This document shows positions 10,257-18,474 of a DNA stretch of 64,000 nucleotides, one piece after another; the stretch's first letter is position 1, and each line of letters starts with the position of its first letter. Below the pieces are notes generated by a model that did not search any database, was not told the DNA's origin, and was given only the letters and a program-made list of their open reading frames with translations. Made by a program: the position numbers and the translations under genes. Origin of the DNA: Chitinophagales bacterium (GTDB taxonomy: Bacteria > Bacteroidota > Bacteroidia > Chitinophagales > UBA10324); NCBI GenBank assembly GCA_019694975.1, contig JAIBAY010000008.1, positions 124,001-188,000 of the forward strand, read 5' to 3'.

Positions 10257-10736
10257 ATGATTTATACGGCCTGTTATCCTTCACCACTGGGAAACTTATT
10301 GCTGCAGGCAGATGATGCTGCTGTGATGAAAGTACATTTTATGGAAGAGACGGAAAGCGTTGCATCGGCCACTTCACCGGTTTTGAGCAGATGTATGCTG
10401 GAACTGGATGAATATTTTAAAGGAAAGCGCAAGGTGTTTTCCATTCCTGTCAATCCAAACGGCACAGCCTTTCAGCAAAAGGTGTGGACGCAACTGATGA
10501 CCATTCCTTTTTCAAAAACTATCTCGTATGCGGAACTGGCGTTGCAACTGGGCAACAAAAGAGTAATACGGGCAGCAGGTACGGCGAATGGAAGAAATCC
10601 GGTTGCAATCATTATTCCCTGCCACAGGGTAATTGGAAGCGATGGCTCACTGACCGGTTATGGAGGCGGATTGTGGCGGAAGAAATGGTTGCTTGATTTT
10701 GAAAGGAAACAACGGCAGGGTGAGTTATTCGACTGA
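10257..10736 (+). CDS. ogt: Methylated-DNA-protein cysteine methyltransferase
   Basis: 159 residues. The suicide cysteine is Cys122 in IIIPCHRVIGSDG, followed by 'LTGYGGGLWRKKWLLDFE', the full signature of O6-alkylguanine-DNA alkyltransferases. Residues 1-70 form the small N-terminal domain, and the helix-turn-helix ('TIPFSKTISYAELALQLG', about 82-99) carries the DNA-binding helix and arginine finger region ('KRVIRAAGTANGRNP'). The protein removes alkyl groups from O6-guanine in a one-turnover reaction. It is encoded 60 nt downstream of the arginine decarboxylase on the same strand and may share its transcript. No AdaA-type regulator domain is fused. Confidence 0.95.
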   Translation: MIYTACYPSPLGNLLLQADDAAVMKVHFMEETESVASATSPVLSRCMLELDEYFKGKRKVFSIPVNPNGTAFQQKVWTQLMTIPFSKTISYAELALQLGNKRVIRAAGTANGRNPVAIIIPCHRVIGSDGSLTGYGGGLWRKKWLLDFERKQRQGELFD

Positions 10737-10906
10737 ATCCATTAAAGGGTTCTTTGTCATACCGGATCACAGCTTTTTGTTGTTGAAAAAAATATTTCAC
10801 TGCAACATTATGTGGCGGTAGTTACGTATTGCCCTGCCACAATAATAACTTCTTGCAGGAGAAACGGTTGGTTGCATGCCCTTCCATAAACAGAGCAGGA
10901 TAATAG

Positions 10907-10990
10907 TGCCGGAGGAGAGATTCGAACTCTCATGCCCTTGCGAGCGCTGCGCCCTGAACACAGTGTGTCTACCAATTCCACCACTTCGGC
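10907..10990 (-). tRNA. tRNA-Leu(CAG)
   Basis: 84-nt class II tRNA on the minus strand. Read 5' to 3' it has acceptor GCCGAAG, D-arm with GGTAGAC, anticodon stem CTGTG/CGCAG around loop TTCAGGG (anticodon CAG at 10954-10956), a long variable arm, T-arm GAGAG-TTCGAAT-CTCTC, acceptor strand CTCCGGC and discriminator A. The discriminator A73 and the long variable arm fit leucine. CCA is not encoded (CTA follows). Positions 5 and 68 form A-C instead of a Watson-Crick pair. Confidence 0.93.
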
Positions 10991-11001
10991 CTGAAGAGTC
11001 G

Positions 11002-11009
11002 CAAAGGTA
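11002..11009 (-). promoter_or_regulatory. Promoter -7 element TACCTTTG for tRNA-Leu
   Basis: Read on the minus strand, TACCTTTG matches TAnnTTTG and lies 12 nt before the first base of tRNA-Leu. It would start transcription just upstream of the mature 5' end. Confidence 0.5.
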
Positions 11010-11081
11010 AAGGGAATTTACAGAAATGAAAACTGATTTCTGCATTTGTAAACCCGGCAACTCATGATATGCGTATGAAAA

Positions 11082-11897
11082 TCATACGGAGACATTGAAG
11101 TCTCTCAATGCATGGTTCAGTGACGTCTTTAAATCAGTGCTGGCTTTACGCCGGCCGATGATCAGTGCAGCACTCACATTGTATTCACCGGCAGGAAAAT
11201 GCTTGGTAAAGCTGCCGGGAATGACCACACTTCTCGCAGGAATACGGCCTTTATATTCTACAGGTTGTGCGCCGGTTACATCAATAATTTTGGTGCTGGC
11301 CGTCAATACCACATTGGCACCCAGTACTGCTTCCTGTTCTACAATCACACCTTCCACCACGATACATCTTGATCCCACGAAGCAATTATCTTCTATTATC
11401 ACCGGGTTTGCCTGCACAGGTTCGAGCACACCACCAATGCCAACTCCACCACTCAGGTGCACATTTTTCCCGATTTGCGCGCAGGATCCAACGGTAGCCC
11501 ATGTATCAACTAAAGTACCATCATCCACATACGCACCGATATTTACATAGGAAGGAAGCAGGATCACATTTTTGCCAAGGAAAGAACCGTACCGTGCGAT
11601 GCCATGCGGCACTGCACGTACACCAAGCTCCTTATAGTTTTTTTTCAATGGGATCTTATCGTAGAACACCATAGGGCCGGCCACCATCTCTTCCATCGGG
11701 CTCACTGCAAAATACAGGAGGATGGCTTTTTTAATCCATTCATTGGTGACCCATTCAGTACCTGTTTTCTCTGCTACCCGGATCTTCCCCTGGTCAAGCA
11801 ATTGAATAACTTCCGCCACGGATTTCTTTACCTGTTCATCCTGCAGCAATGCACGGTTGTTCCAGGTTTCTTCGATCAAAGCTTTGAGCTCGTTCAT
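11082..11897 (-). CDS. dapD: 2,3,4,5-tetrahydropyridine-2,6-dicarboxylate N-succinyltransferase
   Basis: 271 residues. The N-terminal helical domain (1-100) is followed by a left-handed beta helix of hexapeptide repeats ('GKNVILLPSYVNIGAYVDDGTLVDTWATVGSCAQIGKNVHLSGG...'); the long stretch 'GGVGIGGVLEPVQANPVIIEDNCFVGSRC' is diagnostic of DapD. The enzyme succinylates tetrahydrodipicolinate in the lysine/meso-diaminopimelate pathway, so this organism uses the succinylase branch. It is followed at 85-nt distance by the convergent-free tRNA-Leu and preceded by pfkA on the same strand (81 nt). Start ATG at 11895-11897 (complement) gives 'MNELKALIEETWNNR', matching the usual N-terminus. Confidence 0.96.
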   Translation of the reverse strand: MNELKALIEETWNNRALLQDEQVKKSVAEVIQLLDQGKIRVAEKTGTEWVTNEWIKKAILLYFAVSPMEEMVAGPMVFYDKIPLKKNYKELGVRAVPHGIARYGSFLGKNVILLPSYVNIGAYVDDGTLVDTWATVGSCAQIGKNVHLSGGVGIGGVLEPVQANPVIIEDNCFVGSRCIVVEGVIVEQEAVLGANVVLTASTKIIDVTGAQPVEYKGRIPARSVVIPGSFTKHFPAGEYNVSAALIIGRRKASTDLKTSLNHALRDFNVSV

Positions 11898-11978
11898 TAA
11901 TGTCTTATTACGAAAATTAAATGAGCAGGTTCAGCCGGGAAATGAAGCGTATAACCAACTTTTCGGTCGGGCAAATTC

Positions 11979-12962
11979 TCAGATTGACAATACTGTTGCG
12001 AGTTTCATCAGAAAGGGACTGATCTCCAGATTGTGTTTGGTAGCTTTGGTAAACGGCGTGAAGGTGACGCTGTGATGCATGACACCAACCATTAAATTTT
12101 TCTTTCCTTCCAGCAATGCTTCCACGGCTGAAAGACCAAGTCTGCTGGCCAGTACTCTATCCTGGCAGGTTGGGTTGCCGCCGCGTTGCATGTGACCAAT
12201 CACGGAGACTCTTGTGTCATATTGGTTAAACTTCGCTTTTACTTTTCTTGCCACTTCAAAAGCACCGCCTTCTTCTTCTCCTTCAGCGACCACCACTATA
12301 CCGGATGATTTCTTGCGTTGCCAGCCACGTTCCAGTTTAGCAATGAGTTGATCAATGGAAAGCGGGCTTTCCGGAATCAGTATTGCTTCAGCGCCTGTCG
12401 CTATGCCACTGCGCATGGCAATAAATCCGGCATCGCGACCCATTACCTCTACAAAGAACAAACGGTTATGGGAATCGGCTGTGTCGCGTATCTTATCAAT
12501 CGCCTCCATTGCTGTATTGATGGCGGTGTCATATCCAATGGTGTTATCCGTTCCATAGAGATCGTTGTCGATGGTACAAGGCAATCCGATAAAGGGAACA
12601 TCGTAATGATTATTAAATTCCAGTGCACCGCGGAATGTTCCGTCACCACCGAGTGCAACGATGGCATCAATACCAAACTTCCGTATACTTTCATTGGCAG
12701 CTACCATTCCTTCCTCCGTCATGAAGCGCTTACTGCGGGCGGTCTTCAGGATGGTTCCTCCTCGGTGTATGATATTACTGACTGACCGGGATTGCATTTC
12801 AAAAATTTCTCCGTCAATAAATCCTTCATAGCCGCGCATGATACCATAAACTTTTATCCCGTTATAGACAGCGGTTCGAACAACTGCCCGTATAGCTGCA
12901 TTCATACCCGGTGCATCGCCTCCCGAAGTGAAAACGCCGATTGATTTAATGTTTGATTTCAT
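11979..12962 (-). CDS. pfkA: 6-phosphofructokinase
   Basis: 327 residues when started at the ATG at 12960-12962; a TTG two codons upstream adds only two residues. Motifs: TSGGDAPGMNAAIR (nucleotide loop), ALGGDGTFRGA (residues 103-113) and the catalytic TIDND loop with the base Asp132, then 'EVMGRDAGFIAM' and 'GHMQRGGNPTCQDRVLASRLG'. It phosphorylates fructose 6-phosphate in glycolysis. The GGDG glycine at the E. coli Gly104 position indicates ATP use, while the E. coli Gly124 position, Gly in ATP enzymes and Lys in pyrophosphate enzymes, is Cys129 here (LPCTIDND). Same strand as dapD. The family is certain; donor preference is inferred as ATP. Confidence 0.95.
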   Translation of the reverse strand: MKSNIKSIGVFTSGGDAPGMNAAIRAVVRTAVYNGIKVYGIMRGYEGFIDGEIFEMQSRSVSNIIHRGGTILKTARSKRFMTEEGMVAANESIRKFGIDAIVALGGDGTFRGALEFNNHYDVPFIGLPCTIDNDLYGTDNTIGYDTAINTAMEAIDKIRDTADSHNRLFFVEVMGRDAGFIAMRSGIATGAEAILIPESPLSIDQLIAKLERGWQRKKSSGIVVVAEGEEEGGAFEVARKVKAKFNQYDTRVSVIGHMQRGGNPTCQDRVLASRLGLSAVEALLEGKKNLMVGVMHHSVTFTPFTKATKHNLEISPFLMKLATVLSI

Positions 12963-13114
12963 TACCAATGATTTTGCGGTGCGAAAATAGGAAATAGGTA
13001 GAATGTAGGTGTAAAATGCTTACAGGCCGACTTGTGATAGTGTCAAAAAAATAAATAAGTGATCAGGAGGTTGGGATGAAAGGAAAAATTGACGGGCGGT
13101 GAAACGCGATGGTT

Positions 13115-13516
13115 TCATTCCTTTGGCTTATAATGGTATTTTGTGCGAACGAGATCCGGCGACTGATATTCTATCACCATCTCTTTTTCATCTATACTTT
13201 TAATCGTGTAGGCAATTGTTTTTTTTGTCTTCAGATCAGTTAACGAAAGCACGCCTGATTTTTCATTCAAGGTCCAGTTACCCACAGTGCTCTTCTGTGC
13301 TTTATTAAAGAGATAGGTTCCGTCTGCCTTAATTTCTAATAAATCATTTTTAGCCGTACTATCCGGCGCCCTCACCACGCCGAATTCTTCCACACCGGCG
13401 AACCCCCACTTTTTTATGAGTCGTTCTTTTGTTGTTTGAGAAAAGCAAGTGTTGCTCATGAACAAAACCAGCACCAGGCAAACAGGAGTGTAATAAAGAT
13501 GTTTAGTGATCGTCAT
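13115..13516 (-). CDS. Small secreted lipocalin-like protein, function unknown
   Basis: 133 residues with a clear signal peptide (to about residue 26, 'LFMSNTCFSQ'). The mature part has the pattern of small Bacteroidota lipocalin-like proteins: 'LIKKWGFAGVEEFG', 'LLEIKADGTYLFNKAQKSTVGNWTL', 'GVLSLTDLKTKKTIAYTIKSIDEKEMVIEYQ'. This is a barrel with a strand reporting threshold of substance versus elapsed 'GNW' turn. Such domains occur in secreted proteins with no assigned ligand. No operon partner is close: 146 nt separates it from pfkA and 118 nt from DedA. I can support a secreted beta-rich protein but not a function. Confidence 0.72.
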   Translation of the reverse strand: MTITKHLYYTPVCLVLVLFMSNTCFSQTTKERLIKKWGFAGVEEFGVVRAPDSTAKNDLLEIKADGTYLFNKAQKSTVGNWTLNEKSGVLSLTDLKTKKTIAYTIKSIDEKEMVIEYQSPDLVRTKYHYKPKE

Positions 13517-13634
13517 CGTTATGAATTAGAGGAGAAATATAGTGATACCGGAGCTTTCCGGATAATCCGGATTAAAGAAAGACCAGCAATATAGTTTAAA
13601 GGATGCCCCAGTATAGTGTTGGTGTGGCAGCCAC

Positions 13635-14309
13635 TCAGGCGGCCTGATCATTTTCCTTTTTCAACTTGCGCGATTCCCTGATAAAACGGATAATAATAGG
13701 TCCGGTAAAAACGATCACCATGCCGATAATGATGTATTCCAGGTTATCCCTGACAACAGGCTGCGTGCCGAGGAAAAAACCGGCTGTCACCAGTGGAAGT
13801 ACCCAGACGATAGCACCAATCACGGAGAAAAGGAAGAATTTCCTGAAATCGACACGGATAACACCTGAAAGTATGGGTGCAAAAGTGCGGATGACCGGCA
13901 GGAATCGTCCGAGTATAAGGGCTGTGGGCCCATACTTTTGATAAAATTTATCTGCCATGATGAGATACTCATGCTTAAAAAATATGGATTCTTTTCTTTT
14001 AAAAAGCAGCGGGCCAGCCTGCCGGCCAAACCAATAGCCGACAATGTTTCCTAATGTGGCAGCAACAATCATGGTCAGCGATACCACGCAAACATTGCGG
14101 TGCAGGTCGCCGGTTGAGGTAAGCACACCGGCCGTAAACACCAGTGAATCACCCGGGAAAAAAAAGCAGAAGAAGATACCGGTCTCCGCAAAAACCATCA
14201 GAAACAGTAACACCAGGCCTCCATAAAGAATCAGTGTCTCAGGATTGAAAATGGATCCCGGTTCCTTAAGAATTTCCCGGAAGAAATTTATGACATCTAA
14301 GAATATCAT
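13635..14309 (-). CDS. DedA-family membrane protein
   Basis: About 224 residues from the ATG at 14307-14309; an upstream ATG at 14370-14372 would add 21 residues ('MDIIFTPWQSIRIIFIYFVKR') not usual in the family. Signatures are 'FAETGIFFCFFFPGDSLVFTAGVL' (split re-entrant loop with FPGDS), 'GYWFGRQAGPLLFKRKESIFF', 'GPTALILGRFLPVIRTFAPILSGVIRVDFRKFFLFSVIGAIVWV' (the conserved GRFxPxxRTxxPxxAG-type loop), and several membrane helices. DedA proteins act in undecaprenyl-phosphate/phospholipid translocation and in membrane homeostasis. The gene is divergent from the symporter at 14462. Family sure, substrate not determined. Confidence 0.92.
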   Translation of the reverse strand: MIFLDVINFFREILKEPGSIFNPETLILYGGLVLLFLMVFAETGIFFCFFFPGDSLVFTAGVLTSTGDLHRNVCVVSLTMIVAATLGNIVGYWFGRQAGPLLFKRKESIFFKHEYLIMADKFYQKYGPTALILGRFLPVIRTFAPILSGVIRVDFRKFFLFSVIGAIVWVLPLVTAGFFLGTQPVVRDNLEYIIIGMVIVFTGPIIIRFIRESRKLKKENDQAA

Positions 14310-14461
14310 TCGTTTGACAAAGTAGATAAATATTATTCGTATTGACTGCCAGGGTGTAAAAATTATATCCATGACAGGCTGTTATATCTTGCCGGTGTTG
14401 ATATTTCGAAAATCCGCTTGCATAAAATATCCCTACTTTGGTTCACATAAATTCTTAACGG

Positions 14462-16240
14462 ATGCAATTGGAAATTTTAGACTGGGCGATTATTGCAGTA
14501 TATTTTATCGTGACTACCTATATCGGGCTTAAGTTTTCAAAGCAGGCAGGCAAAGACACTGCAGGATTTTTTCTTGGTGGAAGAAACCTGCCATGGTACC
14601 TCGCAGGCACCTCCATGGTGGCTACAACCTTTGCCGCGGATACACCGCTGGCTGTTACTGAACTGGTGTCGAAAAACGGCATTGCAGGTAACTGGTTATG
14701 GTGGAGTTTTCTGTTTGGCGGCATGCTCACGGTGTTTTTCTTTTCGCGGCTCTGGCGGCGCGCCAACATCATGACTGAAGTAGAACTCATAGAGCTACGG
14801 TATAGCGGCAAGCCGGCCGCATTTCTGCGAGGGTTCAAAGGAGTGTACCTGGGACTTTTTATGAATACACTTATCATTGGATGGGTCAACCTCGCAATGA
14901 TATCCATCCTAAAAGTTTTCTTTGGTATCAGTACAGAGGAAGCGTTGCTGTATGCTGCAGTGATGATGTTGCTGACGGCAGTGTATTCTTCTATCAGCGG
15001 CTTACTGGGTGTAGCGGTTACAGACGCCTTTCAGTTTGTGGTTGCCATGACAGGCTGTATTGTGCTGGCTGTCTTGGTATTGCACAGCGAACGGATTGGT
15101 GGAATTTCCGGATTGAAAGAGCAACTTCCCGGGTGGTCGCTTGATTTCTTCCCGGAGATAAAAGGACATTCATACACGGGTAATGTGGCAACAACACTCA
15201 CCATCAGCTTCGGTGCTTTCCTGGCATATGTTGGTTTGCAGTGGTGGGCCAGCTGGTATCCGGGCGCCGAACCAGGCGGCGGCGGCTATGTGGCGCAACG
15301 GATGATGAGTACTAAAAATGAAAAGCATTCCATTTATGCCACGTTGTTATTCCAGGTTGCGCATTATTGCATCAGGCCGTGGCCATGGATCATCGTTGGC
15401 CTTTGTTCTATGGTATTGTATCCCGAACTGGCAATGGAAGACAAGAAGGAAGGGTTTGTGATGGCCATGAAAGACTATTTGCCTACCGGCCTGAAGGGAT
15501 TCCTGCTGGTCGCTTTTTTTGCGGCGTATATGAGTACGCTCTCCACACAACTGAACTGGGGTGCCAGTTATTTATTGAATGATGTTTACAAAAGATTTGT
15601 GAAGCAGCCGTCAATTTTCAGCGATGCAAAGTCAGGTGAAAAACATTATGTGGCCGTGAGCCGAGCCATCACCATTATCCTTATGGTGGTATCACTGGCT
15701 GTTACCACGCAGATGAAAACGATCTCCGGTGTGTGGTCTTTTCTGATTGAATGCGGTGCAGGGCTGGGACTTGTACTCATACTCCGCTGGTACTGGTGGC
15801 GGATCAATGCATGGAGCGAAATTGCGGCTACCGTAGCTCCGTTTGCCGGTTTTGCTTTTTCAAGATTTGTGATGCATTGGGAATTCCCGGACAGTTTCTT
15901 CGTGACAGTAGGATTTACCACCTTGTGCTGGCTGATTGTAACATTTATCACACCGCCTGCTGATGCAGCTACACTCCGCTCTTTTTACGAACGCATCCAT
16001 CCCGGAGGCTGGTGGGAACCTGTGCGTTTGGCGGCAGGAATGGAACGATCATCACAGCAAATCGGTAAGCTCACTATTTGCTGGCTGAGCGCTGTTGTCA
16101 TGACGTATTCCATTCTGTTTCTCACCGGTTCATTGATATTCATGGAATGGGCGTATGCGGCGATCTATGCCTGCACAGCGGTTGTCAGTGGGATCTTGCT
16201 GCGAACGTTTATTACCCGCACAAAAATTTTCATGGATTGA
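14462..16240 (+). CDS. Sodium:solute symporter (SSS family)
   Basis: 592 residues with about 13-14 hydrophobic segments in the LeuT-fold order of the SSS family. Typical features are 'LEILDWAIIAVYFIVTTYIGLKFS' (helix 1), 'GRNLPWYLAGTSMVATTFAADTPLAV' (helix 2-3 Na site region), and 'AFFAAYMSTLSTQLNWGASYLLNDVYKRF' (helix 8, the SSS family signature region with the Na2-site serines). The substrate cannot be read from sequence; 'ADTPL' and the tryptophan-rich 'QWWASWYPGAEPGGGGYVAQRMMS' are shared with a Bacteroidota subfamily often annotated only as Na+:solute symporter. The next gene begins 24 nt after the stop and is probably co-transcribed. Confidence 0.92.
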   Translation: MQLEILDWAIIAVYFIVTTYIGLKFSKQAGKDTAGFFLGGRNLPWYLAGTSMVATTFAADTPLAVTELVSKNGIAGNWLWWSFLFGGMLTVFFFSRLWRRANIMTEVELIELRYSGKPAAFLRGFKGVYLGLFMNTLIIGWVNLAMISILKVFFGISTEEALLYAAVMMLLTAVYSSISGLLGVAVTDAFQFVVAMTGCIVLAVLVLHSERIGGISGLKEQLPGWSLDFFPEIKGHSYTGNVATTLTISFGAFLAYVGLQWWASWYPGAEPGGGGYVAQRMMSTKNEKHSIYATLLFQVAHYCIRPWPWIIVGLCSMVLYPELAMEDKKEGFVMAMKDYLPTGLKGFLLVAFFAAYMSTLSTQLNWGASYLLNDVYKRFVKQPSIFSDAKSGEKHYVAVSRAITIILMVVSLAVTTQMKTISGVWSFLIECGAGLGLVLILRWYWWRINAWSEIAATVAPFAGFAFSRFVMHWEFPDSFFVTVGFTTLCWLIVTFITPPADAATLRSFYERIHPGGWWEPVRLAAGMERSSQQIGKLTICWLSAVVMTYSILFLTGSLIFMEWAYAAIYACTAVVSGILLRTFITRTKIFMD

Positions 16241-16264
16241 TGCTTCGGTGAACTGAATGTTCTG

Positions 16265-17926
16265 ATGATGAAAAAGCTGTTCCTGCTGTCGATAGTCTTC
16301 CGGATGAGTGGTGTAATGGCACAGAGTACTTTTCTGCCATTGCATGATGAATCCTATCATTACCTCCAACGGCTGGAAATAAAATCAGGCAACATCACAG
16401 ATGCACTGCATTTTTCATCCCTCCCTTTGCAAAGGAAGGATGTTGTCATTTTCCTCGATTCCATCCAAAGGACTGCAGTAACAAATTCTGCTGTTGACAG
16501 CCAGTCAATTGATTTCCTGCTCACTGATAACGATGAATGGTCGGAATATGAAGGAGCAGCAAGCAGGAAGCCTTTACTGAAATATCTCTACCGCGACAAA
16601 GCCAGCCTTTATCAGCATCGCGATCCAGACTTTATGGTGAAGGTGAACCCGGTGCTTGATCTGCAGGTGGGCACTGAATCAGCTTCCGGGAAAACTATAT
16701 ATACCAATACCAGGGGACTGGAATTAAGAGGATGGATTGCAAAGAAAGTGGGTTACTATTTCCTGTTGAATGAAAACCAGGCGCGCTTTCCGCTCTACGT
16801 AAGAGAAAGAATTGATTCCTTCGGTGCTATTCCGGGCGAAGGGTATTATAAGCCGTTTAAAGAAGATGGAGTTGATTTCTTTTCTGCCAAAGGATACTTT
16901 GATTTCACTGCTGCCAGATTTATTACCGTGCAGTTTGGTAACGATAAGAATTTTCTGGGCAACGGAATCAGGTCGCTCGCCCTGTCGGATTTCTCGGAAG
17001 ACTACCTGTTTCTGAAGTTGCAGACACACGTGTGGCGGATCAGTTATCAGAATTTATTCGTTGACATGACTGCCGATTTTTTACGCAGTGGTGATCAGCT
17101 GCTGCCGAGAAAATATGGCGCCATGCATCACCTAAGCCTCAATGCCACGCATTTTTTAAATGTCGGTGTATGGGAGAGCGTAGTCTTCCACCGCAATGAT
17201 GGCTACGAGTTGCAATACCTAAATCCGATCATTTTTTACCGTTCGGTGGAACAGTTGCTGGGAAGCCCGGATAATACGATGCTCGGCATGGATGCACGTG
17301 TAAATTTCCTGCGCCATTTTTCCGGTTACGGTCAGTTCCTGATCGATGATCTTAATATTCAGGCATCGAAAGGTGAGAAAGGTTATTGGGGCAATAAAAC
17401 CGGATTTCAGCTGGGCATAAAATATATTGATGTTTTTGGGCTTGATAATCTTGATGTACAACTGGAATGGAACCATATCAGACCTTATGTTTATACACAC
17501 AACGACACGGTAGCCAATTATACCAACTATAATCAACCGCTGGCACATCCAACCGGTGCCAACCTCAATGAATGGATTGGTGTCGTCCGCTATCAACCGG
17601 TCTTCCCGCTCACGATTCAATGGCGTGTAACAGCAGCGAAGACAGGCAGGGATACTTCGGGCAGCAATTGGGGAGCGGACATTTTTATTCCCACAACTGA
17701 AGCGAATGTTGCATCAGTGTATGGCAACAAGGCAGGGCAAGGTGTGGGTACCGATTTATTCCTGAGTGAGTTTACTGCCTGTTATATGATCAGGCATAAT
17801 ATTTTTCTGGATGCGGCATTTATCTATCGGAAAACAACTTCAGCGGAAGACACATTTTCCTCCGGCACCACTGTTTTTCAATTTGGAATAAGGATGAATG
17901 TAGCCAGCAGGAACTTTCAGTTTTAA
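16265..17926 (+). CDS. Outer-membrane beta-barrel protein, Wzi/RemB-like
   Basis: 553 residues with a signal peptide ('MMKKLFLLSIVFRMSGVMAQ'). The mature protein has an N-terminal helical segment (about 25-110) and then a series of amphipathic strands with aromatic girdles. 'FITVQFGNDKNFLGNGIRSLALSDFSEDYLFLKL' resembles the 'G.dr.f.G.G.rSL.lSdfs' stretch of the capsule-assembly Wzi family, to which the gliding protein RemB of Flavobacterium johnsoniae belongs. I infer an outer-membrane barrel that holds surface polysaccharide or supports motility. It lies 24 nt downstream of the symporter. It is convergent with the MerR gene with only 9 nt between stops. The barrel is well supported; Wzi/RemB kinship is moderate. 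Confidence 0.7.
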   Translation: MMKKLFLLSIVFRMSGVMAQSTFLPLHDESYHYLQRLEIKSGNITDALHFSSLPLQRKDVVIFLDSIQRTAVTNSAVDSQSIDFLLTDNDEWSEYEGAASRKPLLKYLYRDKASLYQHRDPDFMVKVNPVLDLQVGTESASGKTIYTNTRGLELRGWIAKKVGYYFLLNENQARFPLYVRERIDSFGAIPGEGYYKPFKEDGVDFFSAKGYFDFTAARFITVQFGNDKNFLGNGIRSLALSDFSEDYLFLKLQTHVWRISYQNLFVDMTADFLRSGDQLLPRKYGAMHHLSLNATHFLNVGVWESVVFHRNDGYELQYLNPIIFYRSVEQLLGSPDNTMLGMDARVNFLRHFSGYGQFLIDDLNIQASKGEKGYWGNKTGFQLGIKYIDVFGLDNLDVQLEWNHIRPYVYTHNDTVANYTNYNQPLAHPTGANLNEWIGVVRYQPVFPLTIQWRVTAAKTGRDTSGSNWGADIFIPTTEANVASVYGNKAGQGVGTDLFLSEFTACYMIRHNIFLDAAFIYRKTTSAEDTFSSGTTVFQFGIRMNVASRNFQF

Positions 17927-17935
17927 GAAAATCAT

Positions 17936-18361
17936 TTATTCCTTTTCACCTGAGGATATCTCGTTTTCAGCAGCGTTTCCCGGTGTTATTTCGGCTATTG
18001 GATGGCGTTCGGTTTCATTTGTTTTTTTATCGAGATTGTCTTTCAGACTTACCAGGAATGACCGGATTTTCTTCAGCGATTCAATCATAGCCACCCGCTC
18101 CGTCACCTGGTCGGGATTCTGCATCAGTTTTTTTCGGGCACCTTCAATGGTATATCCTTTTTCCTTCAGGAGGTGATAAATGATTTTCAGGTTTTCGATA
18201 TCCTGTTTGGTAAAGAAACGGTCGCCTTTCCTGTTCTTTTTTGGCCTGAGAATTTCAAACTCCTGTTCCCAGAAGCGAATGTTGGATATAGAAAGATTGA
18301 ATTGCTTTGCTACTTCGCCGATTGAATGATAATATTTCTCCGATTCAACTTCGTCTGACAT
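17936..18361 (-). CDS. MerR-family transcriptional regulator
   Basis: 141 residues. The N-terminal winged helix starts 'YYHSIGEVAKQFNLSISNIRFWEQEFEILRPKKN' (residues 9-42), with the MerR helix-turn-helix and the wing 'KGDRFFTKQDIENLKIIYHLLKEKGYTIEGARKKL'. The C-terminal 60 residues form a coiled coil ('MIESLKKIRSFLVSLKDNLDKK') and an acidic tail, and no metal-binding cysteines are present. It is the short MerR type found throughout Bacteroidota, effector unknown. It sits alone between the convergent barrel gene and the CotH-kinase gene. Likely a cytoplasmic dimer acting on promoters with long spacers. Confidence 0.9.
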   Translation of the reverse strand: MSDEVESEKYYHSIGEVAKQFNLSISNIRFWEQEFEILRPKKNRKGDRFFTKQDIENLKIIYHLLKEKGYTIEGARKKLMQNPDQVTERVAMIESLKKIRSFLVSLKDNLDKKTNETERHPIAEITPGNAAENEISSGEKE

Positions 18362-18474
18362 GCGTCATTTTATTGAATGGATAAAAATACGGGTAAGAAC
18401 TGAAAACAGGAAGGAAAGTTTCATGCTGCAAGCAACACCACCGTTTGGCACACAACGGTTTCAATTGCACTCTG

